A stretch of DNA of 64,000 bases from assembly GCA_023229175.1 (NCBI GenBank), contig JALNZV010000004.1, positions 72,949 through 136,948 of the forward strand. Reading direction: 5' to 3'. Shown piece by piece: positions 14,886-23,734 of this stretch. Both the position numbers and the translations under genes were made by a program. Source of the DNA: Tissierellaceae bacterium. Its GTDB lineage: Bacteria; Bacillota; Clostridia; Tissierellales; Tissierellaceae. Below the pieces are notes generated by a model. It saw nothing but the letters and a program-made list of their open reading frames with translations. It had not been told where the DNA came from and did no database searches. Every line of letters begins with the position of its first letter. Within the stretch, counting starts at the first letter, position 1.

Positions 14886-16211
14886 ATGGAATCAAAAATA
14901 AATATAGAAAAATATATTTCCGCCGTCAATGAAAAAAGATTTATGAAATATACAGGCAGAATCACGAAAGTCACAGGGCTAACTATTGAATCTAATGGAC
15001 CTATGGCAAGCATTGGTGAATTGTGTTATATCTATCCTTATAAAAACGATATTCCTATTATGTCAGAAGTAGTTGGATTTAAAGAAGGCAAAATACTACT
15101 GATGCCCCTAGGGGAGATGGAAGGAATTGCCAGTGGAAGTATAGTCGTCGGTAGCGGGAAAAGCCTTAGAATTAACGTTGGAAATGATTTAATCGGAAGA
15201 GTTGTAGATGGCCTTGGACGGCCTATGGACAATTTAGGACCAATTAAAACCAATAAGTTCTACCCTTTATTTAATACTCCTCCTAGTCCCTTAGAGAGAA
15301 AGTTAATTGATGAGCCTTTACCATTGGGAGTAAAGGCCATAGATGGATTGCTAACTTGTGGCAAGGGTCAAAGAATCGGCATTTTTGCAGGTTCTGGAGT
15401 CGGAAAAAGTACGTTAATGGGTATGGTCTCTAGAAATAGTACAGCAGATGTAAATGTGATAGGGCTAATAGGTGAGCGTGGTAGAGAAGTTAGAGAATTT
15501 ATTGAAAATGACCTAACTGATGAAGGATTGAAGAAATCAGTTGTAGTCGTTGTCACTTCAGACCAACCTGCACTGATTAGAGTAAAAGGTGCCTTAGCCA
15601 CTACGGCAATAGCAGAATATTTTAGAGACAGAGGTTTAAACGTCATGCTTTTAATGGATTCACTTACTAGATTTGCCATGGCCCAAAGAGAGATTGGGCT
15701 CGCAATTGGCGAACCTCCTGTAACCAGGGGATTTACTCCCTCTGTTTTTGCTACAATGCCTAGATTGCTAGAGAGAACAGGTACCTCAGACAAGGGTACT
15801 ATAACTGGACTATATACTGTACTAGTTGATGGAGATGATTTAAATGAGCCAGTAACGGATGCTGTAAGGGGTATTTTAGATGGGCATATTGTACTATCAA
15901 GGAAATTGGCAAATTCAAATCATTATCCTGCCATCGATGTTCTTGCAAGTATTAGTAGGGTAATGCCAAATATTGCCAATGAAGATCATTTGCGAGCGGC
16001 AAACAAGATTAAAGACATAATGGCAGTTTATCAAGAGGCAGAGGACCTAATCAATATTGGGGCATACAAAAAAGGTTCAAATAAAAAAATCGACACCGCC
16101 ATTGATTTAATTGAGGAGATAAATAACTTTCTTAAGCAAGATGTAAAGTTCTCGCCTTCTTTTGATGAAATATTGAATTATATGAATACGATTGTGGACA
16201 AAATGAATTAA
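14886..16211 (+). CDS. fliI: Flagellum-specific export ATPase FliI
   Basis: Hexameric ATPase of the flagellar type III export machine, related to the F1 beta subunit. Walker A GSGVGKST is at residues 169-176. Nearby are IGLIGERGREVREFIE, the Walker B region VMLLMDSLTRFAMAQREIGLAIGEPPVTRGF, and the family motif ISRVMP. Length is 441 residues. ATG 14886 is favoured over GTG 14877, which overlaps the fliH stop, since AGTGA lies just upstream of it; neither has a strong binding site and coupling to fliH is likely. Confidence 0.97.
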   Translation: MESKINIEKYISAVNEKRFMKYTGRITKVTGLTIESNGPMASIGELCYIYPYKNDIPIMSEVVGFKEGKILLMPLGEMEGIASGSIVVGSGKSLRINVGNDLIGRVVDGLGRPMDNLGPIKTNKFYPLFNTPPSPLERKLIDEPLPLGVKAIDGLLTCGKGQRIGIFAGSGVGKSTLMGMVSRNSTADVNVIGLIGERGREVREFIENDLTDEGLKKSVVVVVTSDQPALIRVKGALATTAIAEYFRDRGLNVMLLMDSLTRFAMAQREIGLAIGEPPVTRGFTPSVFATMPRLLERTGTSDKGTITGLYTVLVDGDDLNEPVTDAVRGILDGHIVLSRKLANSNHYPAIDVLASISRVMPNIANEDHLRAANKIKDIMAVYQEAEDLINIGAYKKGSNKKIDTAIDLIEEINNFLKQDVKFSPSFDEILNYMNTIVDKMN

Positions 16212-16228
16212 TTTAACGAGGTGAGTTA

Positions 16229-16666
16229 ATGGCTAAATATAAGTTTAAATTAGATAGAATCCTTAATTATAAAGAGAGGATTGAAGATGTTAAAAAAGCT
16301 GAATTTGCCGAATATAATAGCATTTTAATCAGGGAAGAAGAGCGTCTGAATCATTTTAATAATTATAAGAAAGATCTATTAACTCAAAAACGAGAATCCA
16401 TGAATGGTTTGACTGCTGGTGCATTTAAACTACATAATGATTACCTAAAGGATGTATCTAATATGATTGAAAATCAGAAAAAGACAGTAGAAATCGCTCA
16501 AAAAGACGTAAACAAAGCAGAAGGTGAATTGCTAGTTGCGATGCAAGAAAAAAAGTCTTTTGAAAGGTTAAAGGAAATTAAATATGAAGAATATATTGAA
16601 GATGAAAAGAAAAAAGAAGAAAAGATTATTGATACCATAGTAACTTTTAAAGTCAATGCCCAATAA
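16229..16666 (+). CDS. fliJ: Flagellar export chaperone FliJ
   Basis: Coiled-coil protein of 145 residues, analogous to the F1 gamma subunit, that sits in the FliI ring and links it to the FlhA gate. The sequence starts with the typical FKLDRILNYKERIEDVKKAEFAE and is nearly all heptad-rich helix with many K and E. It follows fliI after 17 bases with a GAGGTGAG binding site. Sequence conservation in this family is low, so the call rests on helix pattern, opening motif and position. Confidence 0.9.
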   Translation: MAKYKFKLDRILNYKERIEDVKKAEFAEYNSILIREEERLNHFNNYKKDLLTQKRESMNGLTAGAFKLHNDYLKDVSNMIENQKKTVEIAQKDVNKAEGELLVAMQEKKSFERLKEIKYEEYIEDEKKKEEKIIDTIVTFKVNAQ

Positions 16667-16681
16667 TTAGGGGGTAAATTA

Positions 16682-17923
16682 ATGGATACAACTGAAACTA
16701 AGGAAAACAAAAAAAATAAAGGCGGTTGGAAAATTATAATCATATTGCTAATTCTATTGATTATGTTACCTGCTAGCCTGTTGGGATTCATCTATAGAAA
16801 TAATTTAAATTTTAAAAACACGACAAATCAACTTTTGTCAAAGATGCCTGGATATGTGGGAACGTATTTTAAAAATTTGCCAACTGAAATTGAAAGGGCA
16901 GACAAAATTAATTTTCTTTCTGAATATTATTTAGGTTTAGAAACTGACATGGGAGCCGATAAATTATATATAGTAAAAAAAGAAGATGAAAAGCTATATA
17001 ATGACCTTATAAGAAATATGAGCTCTATATCTAGTTCCAAAACCGATTTAATAAAATTAAAAGTGAGAGATATGGAGCTTCGAAAGGATTTACTAATTTC
17101 CATACATGAAGACGTCTTAAGAAATGAAGAGGAAAAATTGTCATCGGAAGTAAATCGAATAGAAAAGCAGGATTTAGGTATCTCATTAATAGAAGTAGAA
17201 AGAAGGTACAATGAAAGGGATTTTATCAAGACATTAGACATTGTGAATAAAGATACTTTAGGGAAGATTCTCTACTATGTTGATAATGATATTAGAAGTT
17301 ATATTCTAAATGGGCTTAGCAAAGACAGCAGAACTGAAGTTGAATCAATTATAAATACTAAAAGAAATAGGGAAAAGAGTTTAGTGGAAATAGCAAAAGT
17401 ATATGAAACTAAACCCCTAGATGCTATAGTAAATATTTTGGGAGATACTTCTGTCTACTCCGTGGAAGAGCTGGCAACTATATATAAAAACTTGTCTACT
17501 GTAAAGTCTGCTGAGATTTTACTAAATGTTCATGACGACAATTTTTTGGAAGAATTATTTACAAAGATAGTAAGAGAAGAGGAATTAATGGGTTCTAGTA
17601 CAAGTATTACTCAAGACATTGGCAAAACAATGAAGTTTTTAAGTGAATATAGACAAAAATTAAAGGGTTTAGTTGCCGTTTATGAGAAGATGACTCATGA
17701 ACAAATTTCAAAGGTTGTAGATACTATGGTAAATAACACATCTGCAATTACAGCATTGGAGCTAGATGAGGAAAATATATTAGAGTTATCTGATAGGGAC
17801 ATTATTTTAGATGTATTATCCCTGATGAAAAATCAAACTTTATCAAAAGTTTTTGATTTAATGAAGCCGGAAAGGGCTTCAGAAATAACAAGCCTTTTGG
17901 CAAGGCCTAAGGCTAATAATTAA
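16682..17923 (+). CDS. MotE/YlxF-like membrane protein with repeated MgtE-N-like modules
   Basis: Protein of 413 residues placed between fliJ and fliK, where Bacillus has ylxF. One transmembrane segment at about residues 14-38 precedes an outward-facing helical region. Two similar modules follow by eye: one starts VYETKPLDAIVNILGDTSVY (about 240) and one starts VYEKMTHEQISKVVDTMVN (about 338). Both resemble the MgtE N-terminal superhelix (MotE-type). In other bacteria MotE acts as a chaperone for a motility protein on the outer side of the membrane; that function is only suggested here. YlxF-type proteins are usually about half this length, so the duplication or extension is noteworthy. Confidence 0.65.
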   Translation: MDTTETKENKKNKGGWKIIIILLILLIMLPASLLGFIYRNNLNFKNTTNQLLSKMPGYVGTYFKNLPTEIERADKINFLSEYYLGLETDMGADKLYIVKKEDEKLYNDLIRNMSSISSSKTDLIKLKVRDMELRKDLLISIHEDVLRNEEEKLSSEVNRIEKQDLGISLIEVERRYNERDFIKTLDIVNKDTLGKILYYVDNDIRSYILNGLSKDSRTEVESIINTKRNREKSLVEIAKVYETKPLDAIVNILGDTSVYSVEELATIYKNLSTVKSAEILLNVHDDNFLEELFTKIVREEELMGSSTSITQDIGKTMKFLSEYRQKLKGLVAVYEKMTHEQISKVVDTMVNNTSAITALELDEENILELSDRDIILDVLSLMKNQTLSKVFDLMKPERASEITSLLARPKANN

Positions 17924-17953
17924 ATGCCAATTTTAGAAGGGAGGTGAATATAA

Positions 17954-19258
17954 ATGGAAGCTCTGATTTTTGATTTGAAACCTAATCAAGGATTTAAATT
18001 GGACAAGGTTTCGACTAATCCGGTTAAGAAGAAAAACTTTGCAGAAGTTCTAAATTCAGTAGGAGATGATAATTCAAAGACCTTTAAAGATAGGATTGTC
18101 GAAAAAAGCAAAGAGAATGAGGAAAAAAAGGGAATCAATCCCAATCTATCTGGAGATGACAAAAATATTGTCAACGTCGAAGATATAGAGAAGGAAGAGA
18201 TGAAGATTTCTACTGAAGAAGAAATTTCCTATGAAGGTATTTTTAACTACCTTGGAAATTTATCTTTTACCCAAGAAACATCAGAAGAACAAGATGAATT
18301 TAATCTTACTGAAATAGGCACCAAAGTTGACCATATTGATTCTACACTGAACTCTATAGACGACGAAGCTGAGGAGCAGGTTAATACATTTGAAGAAATA
18401 TATTTTGAGGATTTGGATTCAAATGGCGACCTAAATAATGCAGTTATAGAAAAATCTTTTATGAGGGCAGAAGAACCTTTAGCAAATACTGAAAAACCTC
18501 AAGATATTCAAAATGTAAAACATGGAACAGAAAAGAAAATAGAAATAGGCGATGAAAGTATCATATTAGACGAGGAAAACACAGAAGAAAAAACAACTGG
18601 TTTTGTCGGAACAGAGGTTAATGGAGAGTTTTCCCGCATACAACCACGGGAGAAAAGAAATGAGAATTCCGATACTAACAATGGGCAAGACTACATCTTA
18701 GAGAAAAACTCGAAAGAGGAACCAAAGATAAGTAATCAAAATCCTTTCCATAGTCTTAAAAATGACGTCATGATTACAATTAATTCAGCTGAAGAATCTG
18801 ATAATCTAGAGGCAATTGACAAAAAGGAAATATTACAGCAAATAGTAGATAATGTAAAATTTGCAGTTCAGAACTCAAAAAATGAAATTAGAATAAAGCT
18901 AAAGCCCGAAACATTGGGAGAGATGGCAATGAATATTGAGGTTGTTAAAGGGGTAATTACAGCTAAAATAATGGTAGACAACTATAGGACTAAGGAAATC
19001 ATAGAGGGTAACCTAGTTCAATTTAAAGAACAGATTAAAGACACTGGTTTAGAGATTAAGACTTTCGAAGTATTTGTTGGCAACAACAGCGATTTTGACA
19101 AACAAAACCCTAATCAATTCAACTTTAACAAAGAGAATAGGAGATTTAAGCTCAAGGCACAAAACTCAAAATCTACTATTAACTATAGCAATCAAATTGA
19201 ATTAGATCAGGATATAGAAAGCAAAAACCTCGATGGCAGCCTTAATCTGCTAGCTTAG
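17954..19258 (+). CDS. fliK: Flagellar hook-length control protein FliK
   Basis: Secreted molecular ruler that stops hook growth and switches export from rod/hook to filament substrates by contacting FlhB. The protein has 434 residues. Its first 280 are acidic, low-complexity and probably disordered, as expected of the ruler. The C-terminal domain (about 300-385) carries the conserved core NEIRIKLKPETLGEMAMNIE, VVKGVITAKIMVDN and LGLEIKTFEV-like strands. ATG 17954 has GGGAGGTGA upstream. It lies directly before flgD. A second protein with a similar C-terminal domain is encoded at 2500-3870. Confidence 0.92.
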   Translation: MEALIFDLKPNQGFKLDKVSTNPVKKKNFAEVLNSVGDDNSKTFKDRIVEKSKENEEKKGINPNLSGDDKNIVNVEDIEKEEMKISTEEEISYEGIFNYLGNLSFTQETSEEQDEFNLTEIGTKVDHIDSTLNSIDDEAEEQVNTFEEIYFEDLDSNGDLNNAVIEKSFMRAEEPLANTEKPQDIQNVKHGTEKKIEIGDESIILDEENTEEKTTGFVGTEVNGEFSRIQPREKRNENSDTNNGQDYILEKNSKEEPKISNQNPFHSLKNDVMITINSAEESDNLEAIDKKEILQQIVDNVKFAVQNSKNEIRIKLKPETLGEMAMNIEVVKGVITAKIMVDNYRTKEIIEGNLVQFKEQIKDTGLEIKTFEVFVGNNSDFDKQNPNQFNFNKENRRFKLKAQNSKSTINYSNQIELDQDIESKNLDGSLNLLA

Positions 19259-19271
19259 AAAGGGGAGAAAA

Positions 19272-19661
19272 ATGAAGATTGAAAATGATAATTTAGAGTA
19301 TATTTACAAGTTTGGAGAAAGTACAGAAAAAACCGATACTAATGCAAAGAAAAACGATTTGGACAAAGAAGCATTTCTCAAACTTTTAACTGTACAATTG
19401 TCAAACCAAGACCCGCTTAACCCAATGGAAGATAGGGAATTTATCGCACAACTGGCACAATTTAGTTCTCTAGAGCAAATGCAGAATTTAAACAAGACAT
19501 TAATAGATAAATCAGATGATATGATAGATACACTTAAACTAATGAATCTAAATCAGATTGATGCCAACGTGGAAATACTGAAAGAAATGGTAAGTATCAG
19601 AAAAGCCATGGAAGCTTATGCTATTGAAAATCATAGGGAAGCTGGCGGGGAAGACGATTAA
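19272..19661 (+). CDS. flgD: Flagellar hook capping protein FlgD (short form)
   Basis: Scaffold that caps the growing hook and is later replaced by HAPs. The conserved N-terminal part is unmistakable: LDKEAFLKLLTVQLSNQDPLNPMEDREFIAQLAQFSSLEQMQNLN. The protein is only 129 residues, lacking the C-terminal immunoglobulin-like and Tudor domains of the enteric protein; the short form is common in Firmicutes. It begins after an AAAGGGGAG binding site, 13 bases from the fliK stop. Confidence 0.95.
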   Translation: MKIENDNLEYIYKFGESTEKTDTNAKKNDLDKEAFLKLLTVQLSNQDPLNPMEDREFIAQLAQFSSLEQMQNLNKTLIDKSDDMIDTLKLMNLNQIDANVEILKEMVSIRKAMEAYAIENHREAGGEDD

Positions 19662-19675
19662 ATGGAGTGGATTTT

Positions 19676-20053
19676 ATGAATAGCGTAGATATTAAGCGGT
19701 TAGAAAACAAACTTATTCAACCAGGTGTTGTCATTAGAAGACCCAATGTTAAATCTACTAAGGACTTTAGAGAAGTTTTAGAGGACATTCAAAATAAAGA
19801 GGAGATTAAATTTTCTAAACATGCCATTGAGCGACTAAATAGTAGGGATTTAAAACTGAATAACGAGGAAATGAATAAGTTAAAAACGGCATTTAAAAAA
19901 GCAGAAATAAAGGGTGTCAAGGACGCATTGATTTTAATGGACGACAAAGCTTTTATCGCTAATATCAAGAACAAGGTAATTGTAACGACAGTCACAAAGG
20001 AGCAATTGAAAGATAATATATTTACAAATATTGATGGGGCTGTAATAGTATAA
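19676..20053 (+). CDS. Flagellar operon protein of the TIGR02530 type
   Basis: Small protein of 125 residues found between flgD and flgE in many Firmicutes and annotated as 'flagellar operon protein'. Visible are VDIKRLENKL near the start, FREVLEDIQ, and the family core IKFSKHAIERLNSRDLKLNNEEMNKL, then GVKDALILMDDKAFIANIKNKVIVTTV. ATG 19676 is the start because TGGAGTGG (19663-19670) precedes it by five bases. No enzyme motif or membrane segment is seen. A role in hook assembly is inferred from position only. Confidence 0.85.
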   Translation: MNSVDIKRLENKLIQPGVVIRRPNVKSTKDFREVLEDIQNKEEIKFSKHAIERLNSRDLKLNNEEMNKLKTAFKKAEIKGVKDALILMDDKAFIANIKNKVIVTTVTKEQLKDNIFTNIDGAVIV

Positions 20054-20076
20054 CTGGACCTTATTAAGGAAGTTAT

Positions 20077-20102
20077 ATAGGCCTGATTGACAGATGGTCT
20101 AT
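20077..20102 (+). other. Small stem-loop before flgE
   Basis: ATAGGCC (20077-20083) can pair with GGTCTAT (20096-20102) with one G-U pair around a 12-base loop, in the 78-base gap between the TIGR02530-type gene and flgE. No U-tract follows, so it is not a terminator. It may affect mRNA processing or stability, or have no function. Confidence 0.25.
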
Positions 20103-20131
20103 GGGCCCCAAATACAATGGAGGTATGAAAT

Positions 20132-21499
20132 ATGATGAGGTCAATGTACTCAGCAGTATCTGGGCTGAGAATACATCAAAGCAAGATGGACACAATCGGC
20201 AATAATATTGCCAATGTGAATACTGTAGGTTTTAAAAAAGGACAAGTTACCTTTCAGGAGGTATTTAGTCAAGTTGTACGAGGTGCCAGTGCACCGGCTG
20301 GGGGCAAAGGAGGTACAAACCCTCAACAAATCGGTATGGGAGCAGCCATGGGTACAATTTCTACAATTCATACAAAGGGACCGGGTCAGCGAACAGATAA
20401 TCCAACTGACTTGATGATAGATGGGGAAGGTTTCTTTGTAGTATCTGATGATCCAAACTTTGGAAATAGATATTATACAAGGGCTGGAAACTTTACATTG
20501 GATAGAGATGGGAACCTCGTAACAGGAGACGGTTTTATGGTTTTAGGATACGCAGCTGATGATGAAGGAAATATTTTATCAGATGTGACAAATATGAGAA
20601 TTAATATGTCTGAAACCAAGGCCCCTACAGTGACGGAAAATATTGAATTTAGAGGAAACTTAGATAGTAGATTTGCCAACAATGAGTCGAGAAAAATAGA
20701 TACAGTAATCTACGATACATTGGGAAATTCTTATACACTGACATTTGAAATAACGAAAGAATCAAATGACAACTGGAAGCTATCAGTATCTAGGCTAACA
20801 GATAGAGCCACAGGAAACTATACTGAAGACGTAGATACAATTTTAGAAGGTAATGAGTTAGACCTCGTATTTGACAATGGAACAGGAAAATTAATTAGTA
20901 TTGGCGGAGAAGATTTAACTGCAGATCCCAAGCCAGAAATCAAAGTTTCTCTCGCTATTCCAGATGAGATAGAATTTGATACAGATAAAGACGGTGAAGA
21001 TTTAGCAGAACCTACTGCACCATCCGGTACTTTTAGGAATATAACACTTTTTGATTCTGAGGACGAATCTACCATAAAAAGTATATCTCAGTACGCCAAT
21101 GAAATGGACTTTAAGCCGTATATGTTAAATGGAAATACTTCAGGAACATTGGAAGGTTTTGCCATTGACGACAAAGGTATTGTCACAGGGGTATTTACCA
21201 ATGGCGAGAGAAAAGCGTTGGGGCAAATAATGTTGGCAAAGTTTGATAATCCAATGGGATTACAAAAGCTAGGCGGTAATATGTTTGTAGACACTAGAAA
21301 CTCAGGAGAGCCTCAATATGGAGGAGCCGCTGTAGGTGGCTTTGGCGACATTAGCCCAGGAAATCTTGAAATGTCAAATGTAGATATATCCCTTGAATTT
21401 ACGGAAATGATTACAACACAGAGAGGATTTCAAGCGAACTCTAGAGTTATAACAACTTCTGATGAAATGCTACAGGAACTAGTTAATATGAAGAGATAA
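20132..21499 (+). CDS. flgE: Flagellar hook protein FlgE
   Basis: Subunit of the hook, the flexible joint between rod and filament. The N-terminal axial signature is MRSMYSAVSGLRIHQSKMDTIGNNIANVNTVGFKKGQVTF; the C-terminal one is GNLEMSNVDISLEFTEMITTQRGFQANSRVITTSDEMLQELVNMKR, with the conserved ANSRVI motif. Length is 455 residues, with the central variable hook domains between about 140 and 350. Two ATGs (20132, 20135) are possible; GGAGG precedes both. It is the largest structural product of this part of the cluster and is followed by a 13-bp hairpin. Confidence 0.97.
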   Translation: MMRSMYSAVSGLRIHQSKMDTIGNNIANVNTVGFKKGQVTFQEVFSQVVRGASAPAGGKGGTNPQQIGMGAAMGTISTIHTKGPGQRTDNPTDLMIDGEGFFVVSDDPNFGNRYYTRAGNFTLDRDGNLVTGDGFMVLGYAADDEGNILSDVTNMRINMSETKAPTVTENIEFRGNLDSRFANNESRKIDTVIYDTLGNSYTLTFEITKESNDNWKLSVSRLTDRATGNYTEDVDTILEGNELDLVFDNGTGKLISIGGEDLTADPKPEIKVSLAIPDEIEFDTDKDGEDLAEPTAPSGTFRNITLFDSEDESTIKSISQYANEMDFKPYMLNGNTSGTLEGFAIDDKGIVTGVFTNGERKALGQIMLAKFDNPMGLQKLGGNMFVDTRNSGEPQYGGAAVGGFGDISPGNLEMSNVDISLEFTEMITTQRGFQANSRVITTSDEMLQELVNMKR

Positions 21500-21506
21500 A
21501 TATAAT

Positions 21507-21539
21507 CGAATAGGGTAGGATAACGACCTACCCTGTTCG
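21507..21539 (+). other. Intercistronic hairpin between flgE and flbD
   Basis: Arms at 21507-21519 and 21527-21539 pair over 13 positions with one G-U, including GGGTAGG/CCTACCC, around a 7-base loop. There is no T run after it, so termination is unlikely. Such stable hairpins commonly protect the 3' end of an upstream cistron from exonucleases. It could therefore raise flgE message relative to downstream genes. Confidence 0.6.
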
Positions 21540-21558
21540 GCATAAGGTGGGATAAATC

Positions 21559-21771
21559 GTGATTAAAGTAAAGCGCTTAAACGACAAGGAATTTGTAGTA
21601 AATAGTGAACTTATCCTTTTTATTGAGTCGACACCTGATACGGTAATTACGCTGACGACAGGACAAAAAATTGTTGTATTAGAGTCAGTAGACGATATCA
21701 TTAAAAAAGTTGTAGATTATAGGGCAAGGATAAAGATGATAAGTAGAAGTTACGAGGGAAATGAGGTGTAG
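21559..21771 (+). CDS. flbD: FlbD family flagellar protein
   Basis: Protein of 70 residues of the small FlbD (SwrD-type) family encoded after flgE in Firmicutes and spirochaetes. It opens IKVKRLNDKEFVVNSELILFIESTPDTVITLTTGQKIVVLESVDDI, which is the whole family signature. In B. subtilis the homologue SwrD supports stator torque and swarming. GTG 21559 has GGTGGGAT upstream. The gene sits immediately ahead of motA, which fits a stator-related role. Confidence 0.92.
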   Translation: MIKVKRLNDKEFVVNSELILFIESTPDTVITLTTGQKIVVLESVDDIIKKVVDYRARIKMISRSYEGNEV

Positions 21772-21774
21772 CAA

Positions 21775-22560
21775 TTGGACATAGCAACAATTCTAGGGCT
21801 GGTATTGGGTATTGTGTTTGTTGTTGGTGGGATTTTAAGATCTGGAGACTTAGGTTCTTATATAGATATTGCGTCAGTAATAATTACATTAGGTGGAACT
21901 ATAGCGGCGACTTTATTAGCCTATCCAATGAAAAGCATAGTTGGTTTAAGAAGGGTACTACAAAAGGCATTTTTTCATAAAGAGGTATTGGCCAGTGAAA
22001 TAATCTCAGAAATCATCACATTGGCAAATGTAGCTAGGAAGGAAGGCTTGTTATCACTTGAGGAATATGGCGAGAAGCTAGATGATGAATTCTTAAAAAA
22101 AGGAATAATGTTAATTGTAGACGGTACAGACCCAGAGTTAGTAAGAAATATTTTAGAAACTGAATTGATATTTTTGGAAGAAAGACATGGTCAAGGGCAA
22201 GGCATTATGGAAGCAATGGGAGGATATGCTCCTGCATTTGGTATGATAGGCACTTTAATAGGTCTAATTAACATGCTTCAACACATGGATGATCCCAGTG
22301 CCATAGGCCCTAATATGTCAGTTGCCTTAGTGACAACCTTTTATGGTTCTGCATTGGCTAATGTATTTTTCCTGCCTTTAGCACAAAAATTAAAGATTAG
22401 AAGTAAATCAGAAGTCTTGATTAAGGAGCTAATTGTAGAAGGACTTCTTTCCATACAAGCAGGAGAAAATCCAAGAATTATTGAAGAAAAATTAAAGACC
22501 TTCATACCTCCTGAACAAAGGCTAGCATTAATCAAGGAAGCAGAGAGAGAGGGAGCATAA
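21775..22560 (+). CDS. motA: Flagellar motor stator protein MotA
   Basis: Membrane subunit of the ion-driven stator that applies torque to FliG. The sequence shows four hydrophobic segments: residues about 3-25 and 31-50, then after a large cytoplasmic loop about 148-170 and 180-205. The motif GYAPAFGMIGTLIGLINMLQHMDDPSAIGPNMSVALVTTFYGS is the family signature. Start is TTG 21775 behind GAGGTG, three bases after flbD. Length of 261 is typical. The stop overlaps the motB start by one base. Ion choice (proton or sodium) cannot be told reliably from sequence. Confidence 0.97.
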   Translation: MDIATILGLVLGIVFVVGGILRSGDLGSYIDIASVIITLGGTIAATLLAYPMKSIVGLRRVLQKAFFHKEVLASEIISEIITLANVARKEGLLSLEEYGEKLDDEFLKKGIMLIVDGTDPELVRNILETELIFLEERHGQGQGIMEAMGGYAPAFGMIGTLIGLINMLQHMDDPSAIGPNMSVALVTTFYGSALANVFFLPLAQKLKIRSKSEVLIKELIVEGLLSIQAGENPRIIEEKLKTFIPPEQRLALIKEAEREGA

Positions 22561-23285
22561 TGGGTAGAAGAAGAAGACAAGAGGAGTCTAGTGGAGGATC
22601 TCCAGAATGGCTAACTACATATAGCGATATGGTTACCCTATTATTATGTTTTTTTGTATTGTTGTTTTCTTTTTCAAGTATAGATGCAGAAAAATTTAGA
22701 AGTATTATGAGCAGTTTTCAAGGAGGAACGGGAGTTTTAAGCGGAGGAACTTCATTAGATATTATTCCACCAAATCCTGTACAAGACGATTTTGATGTAG
22801 AAAATGAATTTCAAGAGCTTATGGGTTACCTAGAAGAATATGTTGATACATTTGGTTTAGATGGAAATATTACAATTATTCCTGAAGAGAGGGGTATTGT
22901 AATAAGGTTTATGGATAATATATTTTTTGACTCAGGCAAAGCAGATATTAAGGATGAATCATTGGAAATACTTCAATCAGTAGCAGAAATACTTAATATG
23001 GAGGAATTTGTAAATAGACAAATCAAGGTTGAAGGTCATACAGATTCAGTTCCTTTATCTAAAAGATCTATCTATCCTACAAACTGGGAATTATCATCTG
23101 CTAGAGCTACCAATGTATTAAGGTATCTTGTTGAAAATCAATCAATAGCCGGACAAAGAATTTCATCTGCAGGCTACAGTTATTATCGCAGCATAGCTCC
23201 CAATGATACCCCTGAAAACAAAGCTAAAAATAGAAGGGTAGACATTATTATATTAAGAGATGCATATGTGGACTTTGAGCCATAG
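22560..23285 (+). CDS. motB: Flagellar motor stator protein MotB
   Basis: Stator subunit that carries the ion-binding aspartate and anchors the motor to peptidoglycan. A basic N-terminus (GRRRRQ) precedes WLTTYSDMVTLLLCFFVLLF, where Asp23 is the expected ion-binding residue. The OmpA-like peptidoglycan-binding domain at about 110-235 shows FDSGKADI, VEGHTDSVPLSK, NWELSSARATNVLRYL and NRRVDIIIL. It is coupled to motA (ATG overlaps the motA stop). Length 241 is typical. Confidence 0.97.
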   Translation: MGRRRRQEESSGGSPEWLTTYSDMVTLLLCFFVLLFSFSSIDAEKFRSIMSSFQGGTGVLSGGTSLDIIPPNPVQDDFDVENEFQELMGYLEEYVDTFGLDGNITIIPEERGIVIRFMDNIFFDSGKADIKDESLEILQSVAEILNMEEFVNRQIKVEGHTDSVPLSKRSIYPTNWELSSARATNVLRYLVENQSIAGQRISSAGYSYYRSIAPNDTPENKAKNRRVDIIILRDAYVDFEP

Positions 23286-23307
23286 TAAAACTAAATGAGG
23301 TGTTAGT

Positions 23308-23721
23308 ATGTCTAAAAGGACAATAATTATAATAATTGTTGTATTGTTTATAGTATTAGTTACAGGAATTATAGCTGGATTATTTTTATTCTCCAACAAT
23401 TCTGAAAAAAAGATTAAAGAGATTAAAACTTATGATTTAACAATGGATGAAATGTATTGCAATGTGAAAGAAAGCAAGAGAATTGTAAAAGTTAAAATCA
23501 CTATCGAAACAATAAAAGAAAAGTCACTTGATAAAATTAATGAAAAACAATTTCTAATTAGAGATGAAGTAAACAAGATTATTCGAAATTTAACCGAGGA
23601 AGAGCTACAAGGTAAAGACGGACAAAACAACCTACAAAAAGCAATTAAACAGAGTTTAGTCGAACTATTTAACGACGAAAATATTTCCAATGTATATTTT
23701 GATGATTTTATAATTCAGTAG
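23308..23721 (+). CDS. fliL: Flagellar basal body-associated protein FliL
   Basis: Single-pass membrane protein that surrounds or supports the stator units. A transmembrane helix lies at about residues 5-28 (IIIIIVVLFIVLVTGIIAGLFLF), followed by the periplasmic domain with KVKITIET, LIRDEVNKIIRNLTEEEL-like segments and the C-terminal LVELFNDENISNVYFDDFIIQ. Length is 137. It lies between motB and fliM, the usual order. Family sequence similarity is low but the pattern and position agree. Confidence 0.92.
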   Translation: MSKRTIIIIIVVLFIVLVTGIIAGLFLFSNNSEKKIKEIKTYDLTMDEMYCNVKESKRIVKVKITIETIKEKSLDKINEKQFLIRDEVNKIIRNLTEEELQGKDGQNNLQKAIKQSLVELFNDENISNVYFDDFIIQ

Positions 23722-23734
23722 AGGGGGGATACCA

